Source of the DNA: Pseudomonadota bacterium
Lineage (GTDB): Bacteria; Pseudomonadota; Alphaproteobacteria; Sphingomonadales; Sphingomonadaceae
Assembly (NCBI GenBank): GCA_023432995.1
Contig: JAEZES010000001.1
Location: 1 to 8,748, forward strand
Direction: 5' to 3'
Length of the DNA: 8,748 nt
The notes below the pieces were generated by a model. It ran no database searches, had not been told where the DNA came from, and worked only from the letters and a program-made list of their open reading frames with translations. Made by a program: the position numbers and the translations under genes. This document shows, in pieces, positions 1 through 6,758 of this stretch (positions within the stretch are counted from its first letter, which is position 1; every line of letters begins with the position of its first letter).

Positions 1-690
1 CCGCTTGCGCGCGACCAGCGCCGGCATCGTGCCGAGCGAGGCGGCGGCGAACACGGCCGCCTCGAGCAGCCCGGCCGCGTTGAGCCGCGCAAGCGCGGCG
101 CCGTCGAGCGCGGCGATCTTTTCGGGCACGACCGCCAGGTAGCCGTCGAAGTCGACCCCGCTGTGCTCGTCCAACTGCACCTGCAGCCGGACTGGCTCGA
201 CCAGCTCCAGTTCGTCGAACAGCGCGGTCAGCGTGCCGGCGGCCGCGGCGCCGGCCTGCAGCACGCGCAGCGCGTCGAGCGCGGCCTCGAGCGCAGGGGC
301 GTTGCCGCCGTGGGGCTTGAACACCGGCTCGCCGTCTTCGCCCTCGGGTGCGACGCGCGGATCGGCGAGGTCGACGCAGACCACCGGATCGCCCTCCGCG
401 GCGGCGAGGCTGAACGGCCGGCGGCGGAGGAGCGCGGGGATATAGCCAGCGGTCCACCGGTCGCCGTCGAGAAACAGGTTTTCGTCGCGCGCGAAGCCGA
501 GGATCGCCACGCCTTGCAGCGCTCCATCGGGCGTGCGCGCGAACAGGATCGGGTACTCGCGCTGGACCTGCGCGAACTCGCTGGCGAACACCGCCACCTG
601 GTTGACGCTCTCGCCGAAGCGCGCGCCGTGCCCGCGGCGCAGCCGGAGCGCTGCGTGCTGGACGTTGTCGAGGCGAACCACCGTGGTCAT
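1..690 (-). CDS. SapC family protein (3' end outside window)
   Basis: Open reading frame read leftward from ATG at 690-688, with 230 codons and no stop before base 1. The translation begins MTTVVRLDNVQHAALRL and carries the blocks I associate with the SapC family (Pfam PF07277): a segment with REYPILF (about residues 45-51), then GVAILGF, NLFLD, W and YIPALLRRRPF (about 60-103). It nears its end with a basic stretch (ALVARKR), so probably only a few residues are missing from a family of about 240. There is no signal peptide or membrane segment. The biochemical role is unsettled; the name comes from surface-array work in Campylobacter. In sphingomonads and caulobacters the gene commonly sits beside TonB-dependent receptors, as here, where it follows one on the same strand after 100 bases. 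No strong Shine-Dalgarno is visible before this ATG, so expression may depend on the receptor transcript. The family call is firm and the function is unknown. Confidence 0.85.
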   Translation of the reverse strand, partial: MTTVVRLDNVQHAALRLRRGHGARFGESVNQVAVFASEFAQVQREYPILFARTPDGALQGVAILGFARDENLFLDGDRWTAGYIPALLRRRPFSLAAAEGDPVVCVDLADPRVAPEGEDGEPVFKPHGGNAPALEAALDALRVLQAGAAAAGTLTALFDELELVEPVRLQVQLDEHSGVDFDGYLAVVPEKIAALDGAALARLNAAGLLEAAVFAAASLGTMPALVARKR

Positions 691-730
691 GCGGATATCG
701 CTGTGTTGCAGAAATCCCAACGGCGGCAAA

Positions 731-765
731 GGGAAAGGCCGCGCCTCGTCGACACGGCCTTCCCC
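731..765 (-). terminator. Intercistronic hairpin between the receptor and SapC genes
   Basis: Arms at 731-741 (GGGAAAGGCCG) and 755-765 (CGGCCTTCCCC) pair at 10 of 11 positions around a 13-base loop. On the minus-strand transcript the hairpin starts 25 bases after the receptor stop codon and is followed by only a short TTT. It could be a partial terminator or an RNA-stabilising structure that lowers SapC expression relative to the abundant receptor. Without a real T-tract, full termination is doubtful. Confidence 0.4.
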
Positions 766-774
766 CTCATAATC

Positions 775-793
775 TGACGAAGGAGCGTCGTCA
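775..793. repeat. Small perfect inverted repeat at the receptor stop codon
   Basis: TGACGA (775-780) and TCGTCA (788-793) form perfect 6-base arms around a 7-base loop. The right arm includes the receptor's stop codon (791-793). It sits just upstream, on the transcript, of the larger hairpin at 731-765, so the receptor message would end in two consecutive stem-loops. The stem is short and could be chance. Confidence 0.3.
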
Positions 794-3700
794 GAACCGG
801 TACCGCGCCCCAAGGTAGAAGCGGCGGTCGCCCTCGACGATGAACCACGGCTGGTTCGGCGTGCGGGCATAAGTCTTCACGTTCGATTTGGTCAGGTTGA
901 TGCCCTCGAACGACAGCGAGATGTTGTCGTTGACATCGTAGCTGAGGTTGAGGTCGAGCTGGTCGTACTCGTCGACGAACACCGGGTTGCGCGAGCCGCC
1001 GCGGCTGTTGTTCGACAGGAACGTGCCGCGCCAGTTGTACGCCAGCCGCGCCGAGAAGCCGTAGTTCTCGTAGATCAGCGTGACGTTGGCGGTGTCCGAC
1101 AGGCCGAGCAGCGCGAACTGGTCGGCGGACGGAGCGGCGGTGATGTCGTAGCCGATGTCGCCCTCGACCATGGTGTAGGCGCCGGCGATGCCGAAGCCGG
1201 TGTCGCCGAGAAAGTACTGCCCGGCGACCTCGAAGCCGTAGATGTGCCCTTCCTCGTTGTTGATCGGCTTCTGCACCTGGAAGTCGAACAGCGGGTCGCC
1301 CGAGTTGGCGGTCACGTTATAGGCTTGCAGGACCTGGTCGATGAACGTCTGCGACAGGTTGCCGCCCGCGAAATTGGCCTGGAACTGGGTGATCGCGCTC
1401 GCCAGCCCGAACTGGTCGATCAGCGCGGTCATCGTGAACATGTTCACGTCGGACAGGTCGGCGCCGATGCTCTCGAGATATTCGATCGCGTCGCCCGAGC
1501 GAGTTCCCGCCGCGCCGGAACCCGGGTCGCGCAGCTCGAACAGGTTTTCGATCTCCTGCCCGGTGCCGACGAAGTTCTTGACGCGCTTGTCGAAGAAGCC
1601 CGCCGAGACGTAGCTCGACGGCGCGAAGTACCACTCGAGGGAGACGTCGAAGTTGTCCGACACCAGCGGCACCAGCTTCGGGTTGCCCGAGTTGGCGTTG
1701 GCCCTGCCGCCGAGGAAGGTCGGTCGATTCGGGTTGTTCGAGCCGATCGCAACCGCCGAGAACAGCGAGGCGAAATCGGGCCGGGCGATCGTCCGGCCGT
1801 AGGAGATGCGGCCCTTGATGTCGTCGGTCAGCTCGATCGAGAAATCGAGCGCCGGCAGGATGTGATCGTAGCTGTTCGTCTCGGTCACGGCGACGCTGCT
1901 CGGGGCAAGCACCGAGGTGAAGTCGTTGTCCGCGTCCCAGCGCAGGGCCGCGGGCGGCACCACGATCGAGCTCGAGACCGAATCGGTGTGCTCGTAGCGC
2001 ACACCGGCGACGATGTTGACCGGCCGTCCGCTCAGTTCGGTGTTGAGTTCGACCTGAGCGTAGGCCGCCCAGATTTCCTCGCCGACCGCGTTGTTCTGGT
2101 CGCCGTTGACGTTGCCAAAGCCCGGATACTCGTTGCCCAGCAAGGTGTAGAGCTGCGTCGCGTCGGCCCGGAACGCCGTCAACAGCGCCCCTGACGCCAT
2201 CGGGTTGAAGTGATTGAACTCGCAGGTCAGGCAGAACGGCGTCACCGCGCTGCCGGCGAACTGCTGGACGTCGCCGATATTCGCGACACCCCAGTCACCG
2301 AGGGCCTGGTAGGTATCGATGCGGGTCTGCGTCATGTCGCTGTTGCGATACGAGGCGCCGAAATCGACCCGGTCGTCGTCGCCCATGTCCCAGGCACCGT
2401 CGAAGCGAACTTCGTCGGTCTTCTGGATCTGGCGCGAGGTCGTGCTGCGGGCGACCTGCGAGCCGAGGTCGGGCAGGTCGAGCACGCCGTTGTTGTTGCC
2501 GTTGCCGCCGGCTCCCGGGTTGTCGTTGAAGGTGATTTCCTGGACCGGGAAACCGTTGACGATCGACAGGGTCTGTCCGGCGACGCCCTTCTGCGCGATC
2601 GCCACCAGGGTCGAGGAGTGGCCGAGCGGGTTGTTCGGCAGCGCCTTGGCTTCCGAATGGTGCCCGTCGAGCGACAGCCGCAGCCGGTCGGTCGCCTGGA
2701 ACTGGAAGTTGAGGCCGAGCGACAGCAGGTTTTCCTCGAGCCCGCGATACTGCTGCTCGAAGCCGCCGTCCTTGGTGCCGCTGATGATGTCGGTGATCGA
2801 GATCGCCGTGGCGACCTGGTCGTTGCCGTCGAACTCGACGCGGCTGAACGGGCGGTTGAGCCAGGTTGCCTGGTCGGTGCGCCGCTCTTCCGACTGGTTC
2901 TGGTAATAGGTCGCGTCGGCCGTGATCTGCCACGCGTCGCTCGGCGCGAACTGCAGCGTCAACTGGCCGTTGATGCGCTCGCGCTTGAACTCCGAGTAGT
3001 GCAGGCGGAAGTCGTTCGGAAACGACACCAGCGTGTCGGCGCTGGGCGCATTGACGAACACCGTGGAGGCGTTGACGCGGCCGCGGCCGGTGTCGGAGAA
3101 TTGGCCGAAGGTCTCGACGTTCCAGTCGTTGACCGTGGCCGACGGCGCCGAGTTGTTGCGCTGCTGGAAGCTGCCGAACAGGCCGATGCCGAAGGTGCCG
3201 TCGTCATTGACCCAGTTGAGCAGGCCGGACACTTCAGGCGTGATGCGCGCGAACTCGGTGTCGGACTGGTCGTAGACCGCCTTGGCGCCGATCGAGCCGC
3301 TGAAGCCGAGCTCGCCGTCGAGCGGCTTGCGGGTGACGATGTCGATCGCCGCGCCGATCCCGCCCGAGGTCACCGACGCGCGCGCGGTCTTGTAGACCAC
3401 CAGCTGGTTGACGCCTTCGGAGGCGATGTTCGAGAAATCGAACGAGCGCGTCGTCCCCGAGACGAAGTCGCCGTTCTGGTCCTGTCCGACCGAGGCGATG
3501 CTCGCGGTCGGCATTGCCCGTCCGTTGAGCGTGACGAGGTTGTAGCCCGGGCCGAAGCCGCGCACGGTCACTCGCGAACCTTCGCCGTTGACGCGGTCGA
3601 TCGACACGCCGGTGATGCGCTGGAGCGATTCCGCCAGGTTGGTGTCGGGGAACTTGCCGATGTCCTCGGCCGAGATTCCGTCGACCACGCCCGACGCGTT

Positions 3701-3874
3701 GCGCTTGAGGTCGATCGAGCGGTCGAGCGATGCGCGCACGCCGGTGACGATGATCGCGTCATCCTCTTCCGGGGCGTCCTGCGCCGCCGCACTGGTAGCG
3801 CTAACAAAGCTGATTGCAAGTGTAAGCGCCGACGCGGTACGCGCCAGCGCCGGCGACAACCGGAGCCGCTGCAT
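791..3874 (-). CDS. TonB-dependent receptor, Xanthomonas/Caulobacter type
   Basis: A 1027-residue outer-membrane receptor for energised import through TonB-ExbB-ExbD. The start at 3874 is chosen because GGGGAGGA lies 6 bases upstream and it begins a clean signal peptide (basic MQRLRL, hydrophobic core, ending near SAAAQ at 28-32). An in-frame ATG at 3922 would add 16 residues and spoil that signal. After it come a TonB-box-like DAIIVTG (39-45), the plug domain with GKFPDTNLAESLQRITGVSI (73-92) and VRGFGPGYN (104-112), and a long beta-barrel ending in YRYRF-type aromatic residues (LGARYRF), as outer-membrane insertion requires. A CxxC pair (C548, C551) sits in the barrel region. Length and plug motif fit the Xanthomonas/Caulobacter receptor family (TIGR01782), many of which import oligosaccharides. 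The substrate cannot be read from the sequence. Two LacI-type operators, one upstream and one in codons 23-28, suggest sugar-responsive repression. The downstream neighbour is a SapC gene. Confidence 0.95.
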   Translation of the reverse strand: MQRLRLSPALARTASALTLAISFVSATSAAAQDAPEEDDAIIVTGVRASLDRSIDLKRNASGVVDGISAEDIGKFPDTNLAESLQRITGVSIDRVNGEGSRVTVRGFGPGYNLVTLNGRAMPTASIASVGQDQNGDFVSGTTRSFDFSNIASEGVNQLVVYKTARASVTSGGIGAAIDIVTRKPLDGELGFSGSIGAKAVYDQSDTEFARITPEVSGLLNWVNDDGTFGIGLFGSFQQRNNSAPSATVNDWNVETFGQFSDTGRGRVNASTVFVNAPSADTLVSFPNDFRLHYSEFKRERINGQLTLQFAPSDAWQITADATYYQNQSEERRTDQATWLNRPFSRVEFDGNDQVATAISITDIISGTKDGGFEQQYRGLEENLLSLGLNFQFQATDRLRLSLDGHHSEAKALPNNPLGHSSTLVAIAQKGVAGQTLSIVNGFPVQEITFNDNPGAGGNGNNNGVLDLPDLGSQVARSTTSRQIQKTDEVRFDGAWDMGDDDRVDFGASYRNSDMTQTRIDTYQALGDWGVANIGDVQQFAGSAVTPFCLTCEFNHFNPMASGALLTAFRADATQLYTLLGNEYPGFGNVNGDQNNAVGEEIWAAYAQVELNTELSGRPVNIVAGVRYEHTDSVSSSIVVPPAALRWDADNDFTSVLAPSSVAVTETNSYDHILPALDFSIELTDDIKGRISYGRTIARPDFASLFSAVAIGSNNPNRPTFLGGRANANSGNPKLVPLVSDNFDVSLEWYFAPSSYVSAGFFDKRVKNFVGTGQEIENLFELRDPGSGAAGTRSGDAIEYLESIGADLSDVNMFTMTALIDQFGLASAITQFQANFAGGNLSQTFIDQVLQAYNVTANSGDPLFDFQVQKPINNEEGHIYGFEVAGQYFLGDTGFGIAGAYTMVEGDIGYDITAAPSADQFALLGLSDTANVTLIYENYGFSARLAYNWRGTFLSNNSRGGSRNPVFVDEYDQLDLNLSYDVNDNISLSFEGINLTKSNVKTYARTPNQPWFIVEGDRRFYLGARYRF
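3793..3806. promoter_or_regulatory. Putative internal LacI-family operator (O2)
   Basis: TGGTAGCGCTAACA, a near-perfect palindrome around AGCGCT, lies inside the receptor gene at codons 23-28 (signal-peptide residues FVSATS). It matches, as I remember it, the XylR-bound xyl-box of Xanthomonas, and resembles the Caulobacter xylose operator. Its centre is 152 bases from that of the promoter operator. Binding here could block elongation or support a DNA loop. Palindromy and similarity are seen; binding is inferred. Confidence 0.55.
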
Positions 3875-3945
3875 CAGTAATCCTCCCCAAATTCGCATAC
3901 CCGAAAGGCGGGCGCGAGCCACCAGCCGTTGTTCGACTCGTGTGA

Positions 3946-3957
3946 GGTAGCGCTACC
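3946..3957. promoter_or_regulatory. Putative LacI-family operator in the receptor promoter (O1)
   Basis: GGTAGCGCTACC is a perfect 12-base palindrome; with flanks, the minus strand reads TGGTAGCGCTACCT. The central CG step within an AGCGCT core is typical of LacI/GalR-family operators. It lies where the -10 region should be, 16-18 bases after a TTGACA element, and about 70 bases before the receptor's start codon, so a bound repressor would occlude RNA polymerase. No LacI-family gene is in the window, so the regulator would act from elsewhere. Confidence 0.7.
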
Positions 3958-3979
3958 AATGTTTCCCCGGTGATGTCAA
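3946..3979 (-). promoter_or_regulatory. Promoter of the receptor gene
   Basis: On the minus strand a perfect TTGACA -35 hexamer (3979-3974) is followed, after 18 bases, by TAGCGC (3955-3950), a poor -10 element lying inside the operator palindrome. The window has few other AT-rich stretches, and this one is correctly placed, giving a leader of roughly 70 bases before the ribosome-binding site at about 3881-3888. The -35 is convincing. The weak -10 leaves the exact start site open and may mean an activator or alternative alphaproteobacterial -10 geometry is used. Confidence 0.55.
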
Positions 3980-4015
3980 TCGAGAAATTGTAGGAGTTTT
4001 TCACTGCGCATGGAG

Positions 4016-4033
4016 CGGCGCGTTTGCGCGCCG
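4016..4033 (-). terminator. Possible terminator of the thioredoxin/dioxygenase operon
   Basis: CGGCGCG (4016-4022) and CGCGCCG (4027-4033) form a perfect 7-base-pair GC stem with a 4-base loop. It starts 25 bases past the dioxygenase stop on the minus strand and ahead of the receptor promoter. No T-run follows directly; the transcript continues CTCCATGCGCAGTG. It may insulate the regulated receptor promoter from upstream transcription, but as an intrinsic terminator it is incomplete. Confidence 0.4.
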
Positions 4034-4058
4034 TGGCGGGCGTCGCCGAGGCCCCCGT

Positions 4059-4814
4059 TCAGCCTTCGAGCACTACCGTTGCCGTGCCCCGGTAGCCGCG
4101 CTCGGGATCGCCGCGCAGCGTCACCAGCTGGCCCTCCGCGCCCGTGTCGGCGAACACGAAATCGCGCTCGAGCGGCCGCTGTTCGAGGTTCTGCAGCGAT
4201 TCGCCGTAACGGCGGTCGCGGCCGTAGATCGTGCGGCATTCGGCCGCCGGGAACGCCAGCTGCGAGACCAGCAGCGGCCGCGCCCCGGCCAGGGCCGCGT
4301 CGAGGCTGTCGAAGACCTCGAAGTGGCAATGCGGATAGCGACCGCCGTAGCAACCCGGCACGATCGCGGTGAAGCGGACCCGGCCCTGAGCATCCGCCGC
4401 CTGCAGTCCGCGCAGGTAGTTCTCGCCCGGCAGGTCGTAGAGCGAGTAGGCGCCCGCGGCGTCGTTTTGCCACAGGTAGACGGCGCGCCCGGCGACCGCG
4501 GCACAATCCGGACCCGCGGCGACGCTGATTTCCAGGTCCAGCGGCACGCCCTCGGCGCGGCCGCTCATCCCGGCGAAGCTGGCGCGAAGGTCGCGCCGGA
4601 CCACGCCGTCCATCGCCAGCACGTTGACCGGTCGCGGCCGGCCGTTGCTGCCGTCGGCCGGGAACGGTCCGCGGGTCTCGGTCGGTGTCGCGCGGCAGCT
4701 GGCCGCCACCTGCGCCCCCGCACGCCCGCCGCAGGCGCCGATCGTCATGCCGCCGAGCCCGAGCGCGAGGCCGGCGAGCATGCGCCGCCGGTCGAACTCG
4801 AGCTGGCTGGTCAC
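4059..4814 (-). CDS. Exported intradiol ring-cleavage dioxygenase-like protein
   Basis: A 251-residue protein starting at GTG (4814-4812), which overlaps the upstream TGA by 4 bases (GTGA) and has GAGG 8 bases before it. The N-terminus reads FDRRRMLAGLALGLG (7-21) then IGAC (25-28). That is a twin-arginine signal with a lipobox-like cysteine at 28, so Tat export and lipid anchoring are likely. The body matches intradiol dioxygenases: TPTETRGPF (43-51), W115-x-N-D-x-x-G-x-Y123, YLRGLQ (133-138), PGCY156GGR and H162-C-H164. Y123, Y156, H162 and H164 correspond to the non-haem Fe(III) ligands, so catalysis on a catechol-type aromatic is plausible. Cytoplasmic catechol and protocatechuate dioxygenases lack export signals, so this belongs with the less characterised exported branch. 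Cysteines at 155 and 163 inside the ligand segment are unusual. It is translationally coupled to a TlpA-like gene. The fold call is strong; the substrate is unknown. Confidence 0.85.
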   Translation of the reverse strand: MTSQLEFDRRRMLAGLALGLGGMTIGACGGRAGAQVAASCRATPTETRGPFPADGSNGRPRPVNVLAMDGVVRRDLRASFAGMSGRAEGVPLDLEISVAAGPDCAAVAGRAVYLWQNDAAGAYSLYDLPGENYLRGLQAADAQGRVRFTAIVPGCYGGRYPHCHFEVFDSLDAALAGARPLLVSQLAFPAAECRTIYGRDRRYGESLQNLEQRPLERDFVFADTGAEGQLVTLRGDPERGYRGTATVVLEG

Positions 4815-5365
4815 GTCGTCGCCTCGGCGATGGCCTCGCGCGCGGCCTCCGCCGACCAGTCGTAGCCGCCGGCGACCCGCCACACCTCCTTGCCCTCGGC
4901 GTCGTACAGCACGGTCAGCGGCAGCCCGGAGTCCTGCGCCAGTCGGCCGAGGTGGTTCTGCGGGTCGAGCCACTGCGGCAGGTTCCTGAGGTCGCGCTCG
5001 GCGAAGAACGGCCTGACCGCCTCGGCCCCGTTCATGTCCTGGCTGACGGTGACCACGCGCACGTCCTCGCCCAGCTCGGCGGCCAGATCGTCCAGCATCG
5101 GCATTTCGGTGACGCACGGCACGCACCAGGTCGCCCACAGGTTGAGCAGGACCGGCGTGCCCTCGAGCTCGGCCGTCGCCAGCCTCGCGCCTTCGGGGTC
5201 GGTCAGCTCGACCGCGGGCATCGCCTGCCCGGCGGAACCGCGGTCGATCGTTCCGCTGAGCTCGGCCGCCGCTTGCGGTTGCGCGGCTTCCTCGCTTTCC
5301 CTATCGCACGCCGCCGTAACGAGGGCGAGCGCGCCGGTGAGCAAGACGAGGGACAAGCGGGGCAT
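4811..5365 (-). CDS. TlpA-like thioredoxin-fold lipoprotein
   Basis: A 184-residue exported thiol-disulphide protein. It starts at ATG 5365-5363 with GGAG about 7 bases upstream. A hydrophobic N-terminus (residues 4-19) ends at VTAAC, with C20 as a probable lipid-attachment site, although threonine at -3 makes the lipobox non-standard. An acidic, alanine-rich linker follows. The thioredoxin fold then shows LLNLWATWCVPC with redox cysteines C81 and C84, a TEMPML segment, and GLPLTVLYD with the expected cis-proline loop. This architecture and size fit the TlpA/ResA/CcmG group, which reduces disulphides in periplasmic proteins. No cytochrome c maturation gene is nearby. The next gene, a dioxygenase-like exported protein with several cysteines, overlaps its stop codon and is the obvious candidate partner. 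Its start codon overlaps that of argH on the other strand, so its promoter must lie inside argH. Confidence 0.9.
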   Translation of the reverse strand: MPRLSLVLLTGALALVTAACDRESEEAAQPQAAAELSGTIDRGSAGQAMPAVELTDPEGARLATAELEGTPVLLNLWATWCVPCVTEMPMLDDLAAELGEDVRVVTVSQDMNGAEAVRPFFAERDLRNLPQWLDPQNHLGRLAQDSGLPLTVLYDAEGKEVWRVAGGYDWSAEAAREAIAEATT

Positions 5366-6758
5366 GACGGGCTCCAACCGGATGTGGGGCGGGCGCTTTG
5401 CCGAGGGGCCGAGCGCCATCATGCGCGAGATTAACGCCTCGATCCCGTTCGACAAGGCGCTGTGGCGGCAGGACATCGCCGCCAGCAAGGCGCACGCGGC
5501 GATGCTCGGCGCCTGCGGCGTGATCTCGGCCGAGGACGCCGTCGCCATCGAGCACGGGCTCGACCTCATCGCCGCCGAGTACGAGCGCGACGGCGTGCCC
5601 GAGGACTGGGCGCTCGAGGACATCCACATGACCGTCGAGAGCCGCCTGGCCGAGCTGATCGGCCCGGCCGCCGGGCGGCTGCACACTGCGCGCAGCCGCA
5701 ATGACCAGGTGGCGACCGATTTCCGCCTGTGGGTGCGCGAGGCGATCGACCAGGCCGATGCCGGGCTCGCGGCGCTGCAGCGCGCGCTGGTCACCCGCGC
5801 CGCCGAGCACGCCGACAGCATCATGCCCGGCTTCACCCACCTGCAGACCGCGCAGCCGGTCACGCTCGGGCATCACCTGCTGGCTTACTACGAGATGGTC
5901 CGCCGCGACCGCTCGCGCTTCGCCGACGCGCGCCGTCGGCTCAACGAGTGCCCGCTCGGCAGCGCCGCGCTCGCCGGGACGGGCTTCCCGATCGATCGCG
6001 AGATGACCGCGCAGGCGCTCGGCTTCGACGCGCCGACGGCGAACAGCCTCGACGCGGTGTCCGACCGCGACTTCGCGCTCGACTACCTGCAGGCCGCCGC
6101 GCAGTGTGCGCTGCATCTCTCGCGGCTGGCCGAGGAGCTGATCGTCTGGGCCAGTCAGCCGTTCGGCTTCGTCCGCCTGCCCGATGCACTCAGCACCGGC
6201 AGCTCGATCATGCCGCAGAAGAAGAACCCCGACGCGGCCGAACTGGTGCGCGGTCACGCCGGGCGGATCGTCGGCGCCGCGGTCTCGCTGATGGTGACGA
6301 TGAAGGGCCTGCCGCTCGCCTATTCGAAGGACATGCAGGACGACAAGCCGCCGGTGTTCGAGGCCGTGGGGCTGCTCGCGCTGTCGATCGCGGCGATGAC
6401 GGGGATGATCGAGGCCTCCGAGTTCCGCACCGAGCGCATGCGCCAGGCGGCCGAACTCGGCTACGCCACCGCGACCGACCTCGCCGACTGGCTCGTGCGC
6501 GAAGCCGGCGTCCCCTTCCGCGAGGCGCACCACATCACCGGCGCGGCGGTGAAGCTGGCCGAAAGCCGCGGCGTCGCGCTTGAGGCGCTGCCGCTCGCCG
6601 AGCTGCAGGCGATCGACCCGCGCATCGGCAAGGGGGTCTTCGCGGCGCTGTCGGCCGAAGCCTCCATCGCCGCCCGCGCGAGCCACGGCGGCACCGCGCC
6701 GGCCGAAGTGCGCAAGCGTATCGCCGAGGCGCGCAAGGCGCTAGGGATGGGCGGATGA
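5364..6758 (+). CDS. argH: Argininosuccinate lyase
   Basis: A 464-residue enzyme for the last step of arginine synthesis, cleaving argininosuccinate to arginine and fumarate in the cytoplasm. It shows WGGRF (8-12), HTARSRNDQ (107-115), the catalytic-base segment FTHLQTAQP (T158, H159) and the superfamily signature GSSIMPQKKN (279-288), where S281 should be the catalytic serine. Length is close to the usual 455-470. I start it at ATG 5364, preceded by GAGGGA; an ATG at 5382 giving MWGGRF directly is possible but has no visible ribosome-binding site. It is first in a tight operon: its stop overlaps the next gene's start by 4 bases (ATGA). There is no intergenic region upstream, since the divergent thioredoxin gene begins at the same CATG. 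The promoter therefore lies within that gene; only a weak TTGCGC / TATCGC pair (5279-5284, 5302-5307) is visible. Confidence 0.97.
   Translation: MTGSNRMWGGRFAEGPSAIMREINASIPFDKALWRQDIAASKAHAAMLGACGVISAEDAVAIEHGLDLIAAEYERDGVPEDWALEDIHMTVESRLAELIGPAAGRLHTARSRNDQVATDFRLWVREAIDQADAGLAALQRALVTRAAEHADSIMPGFTHLQTAQPVTLGHHLLAYYEMVRRDRSRFADARRRLNECPLGSAALAGTGFPIDREMTAQALGFDAPTANSLDAVSDRDFALDYLQAAAQCALHLSRLAEELIVWASQPFGFVRLPDALSTGSSIMPQKKNPDAAELVRGHAGRIVGAAVSLMVTMKGLPLAYSKDMQDDKPPVFEAVGLLALSIAAMTGMIEASEFRTERMRQAAELGYATATDLADWLVREAGVPFREAHHITGAAVKLAESRGVALEALPLAELQAIDPRIGKGVFAALSAEASIAARASHGGTAPAEVRKRIAEARKALGMGG

Noticed and set aside
163..777. Plus-strand 204-codon open frame over the SapC gene
   Set aside because: It is an in-register antisense shadow of a recognisable SapC sequence, with an R/E/A-rich product and no motif.
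1244..3880. Two long plus-strand open frames (1244-2194 and 2210-3880) opposite the receptor gene
   Set aside because: They are in exact codon register with the receptor gene, where antisense stops are rare in high-GC DNA. Their products are arginine/valine/glutamate-rich with no recognisable domain, while the receptor has clear motifs throughout.
3875..3922. Sixteen-residue N-terminal extension of the receptor from ATG 3922
   Set aside because: ATG 3874 has a strong GGGGAGGA ribosome-binding site and starts a proper signal peptide; the extension lies in the promoter leader.
3801..4004. Minus-strand 67-codon frame across the receptor promoter
   Set aside because: It runs through the promoter, operator and receptor start with no ribosome-binding site or motif.
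4815..5138. Upstream extension of the dioxygenase frame to an ATG at 5138
   Set aside because: These 108 codons overlap the thioredoxin gene in another frame and are arginine/glycine-rich. The GTG at 4814 has a stop-start overlap and begins a Tat signal.
5279..5307. Possible argH promoter TTGCGC / TATCGC inside the thioredoxin gene
   Set aside because: Each hexamer matches consensus at only about three of six bases, so it is not strong enough to list as a feature.
5301..6686. Minus-strand 461-codon frame opposite argH
   Set aside because: It covers fully conserved argH sequence, and its product is compositionally biased with no domain.
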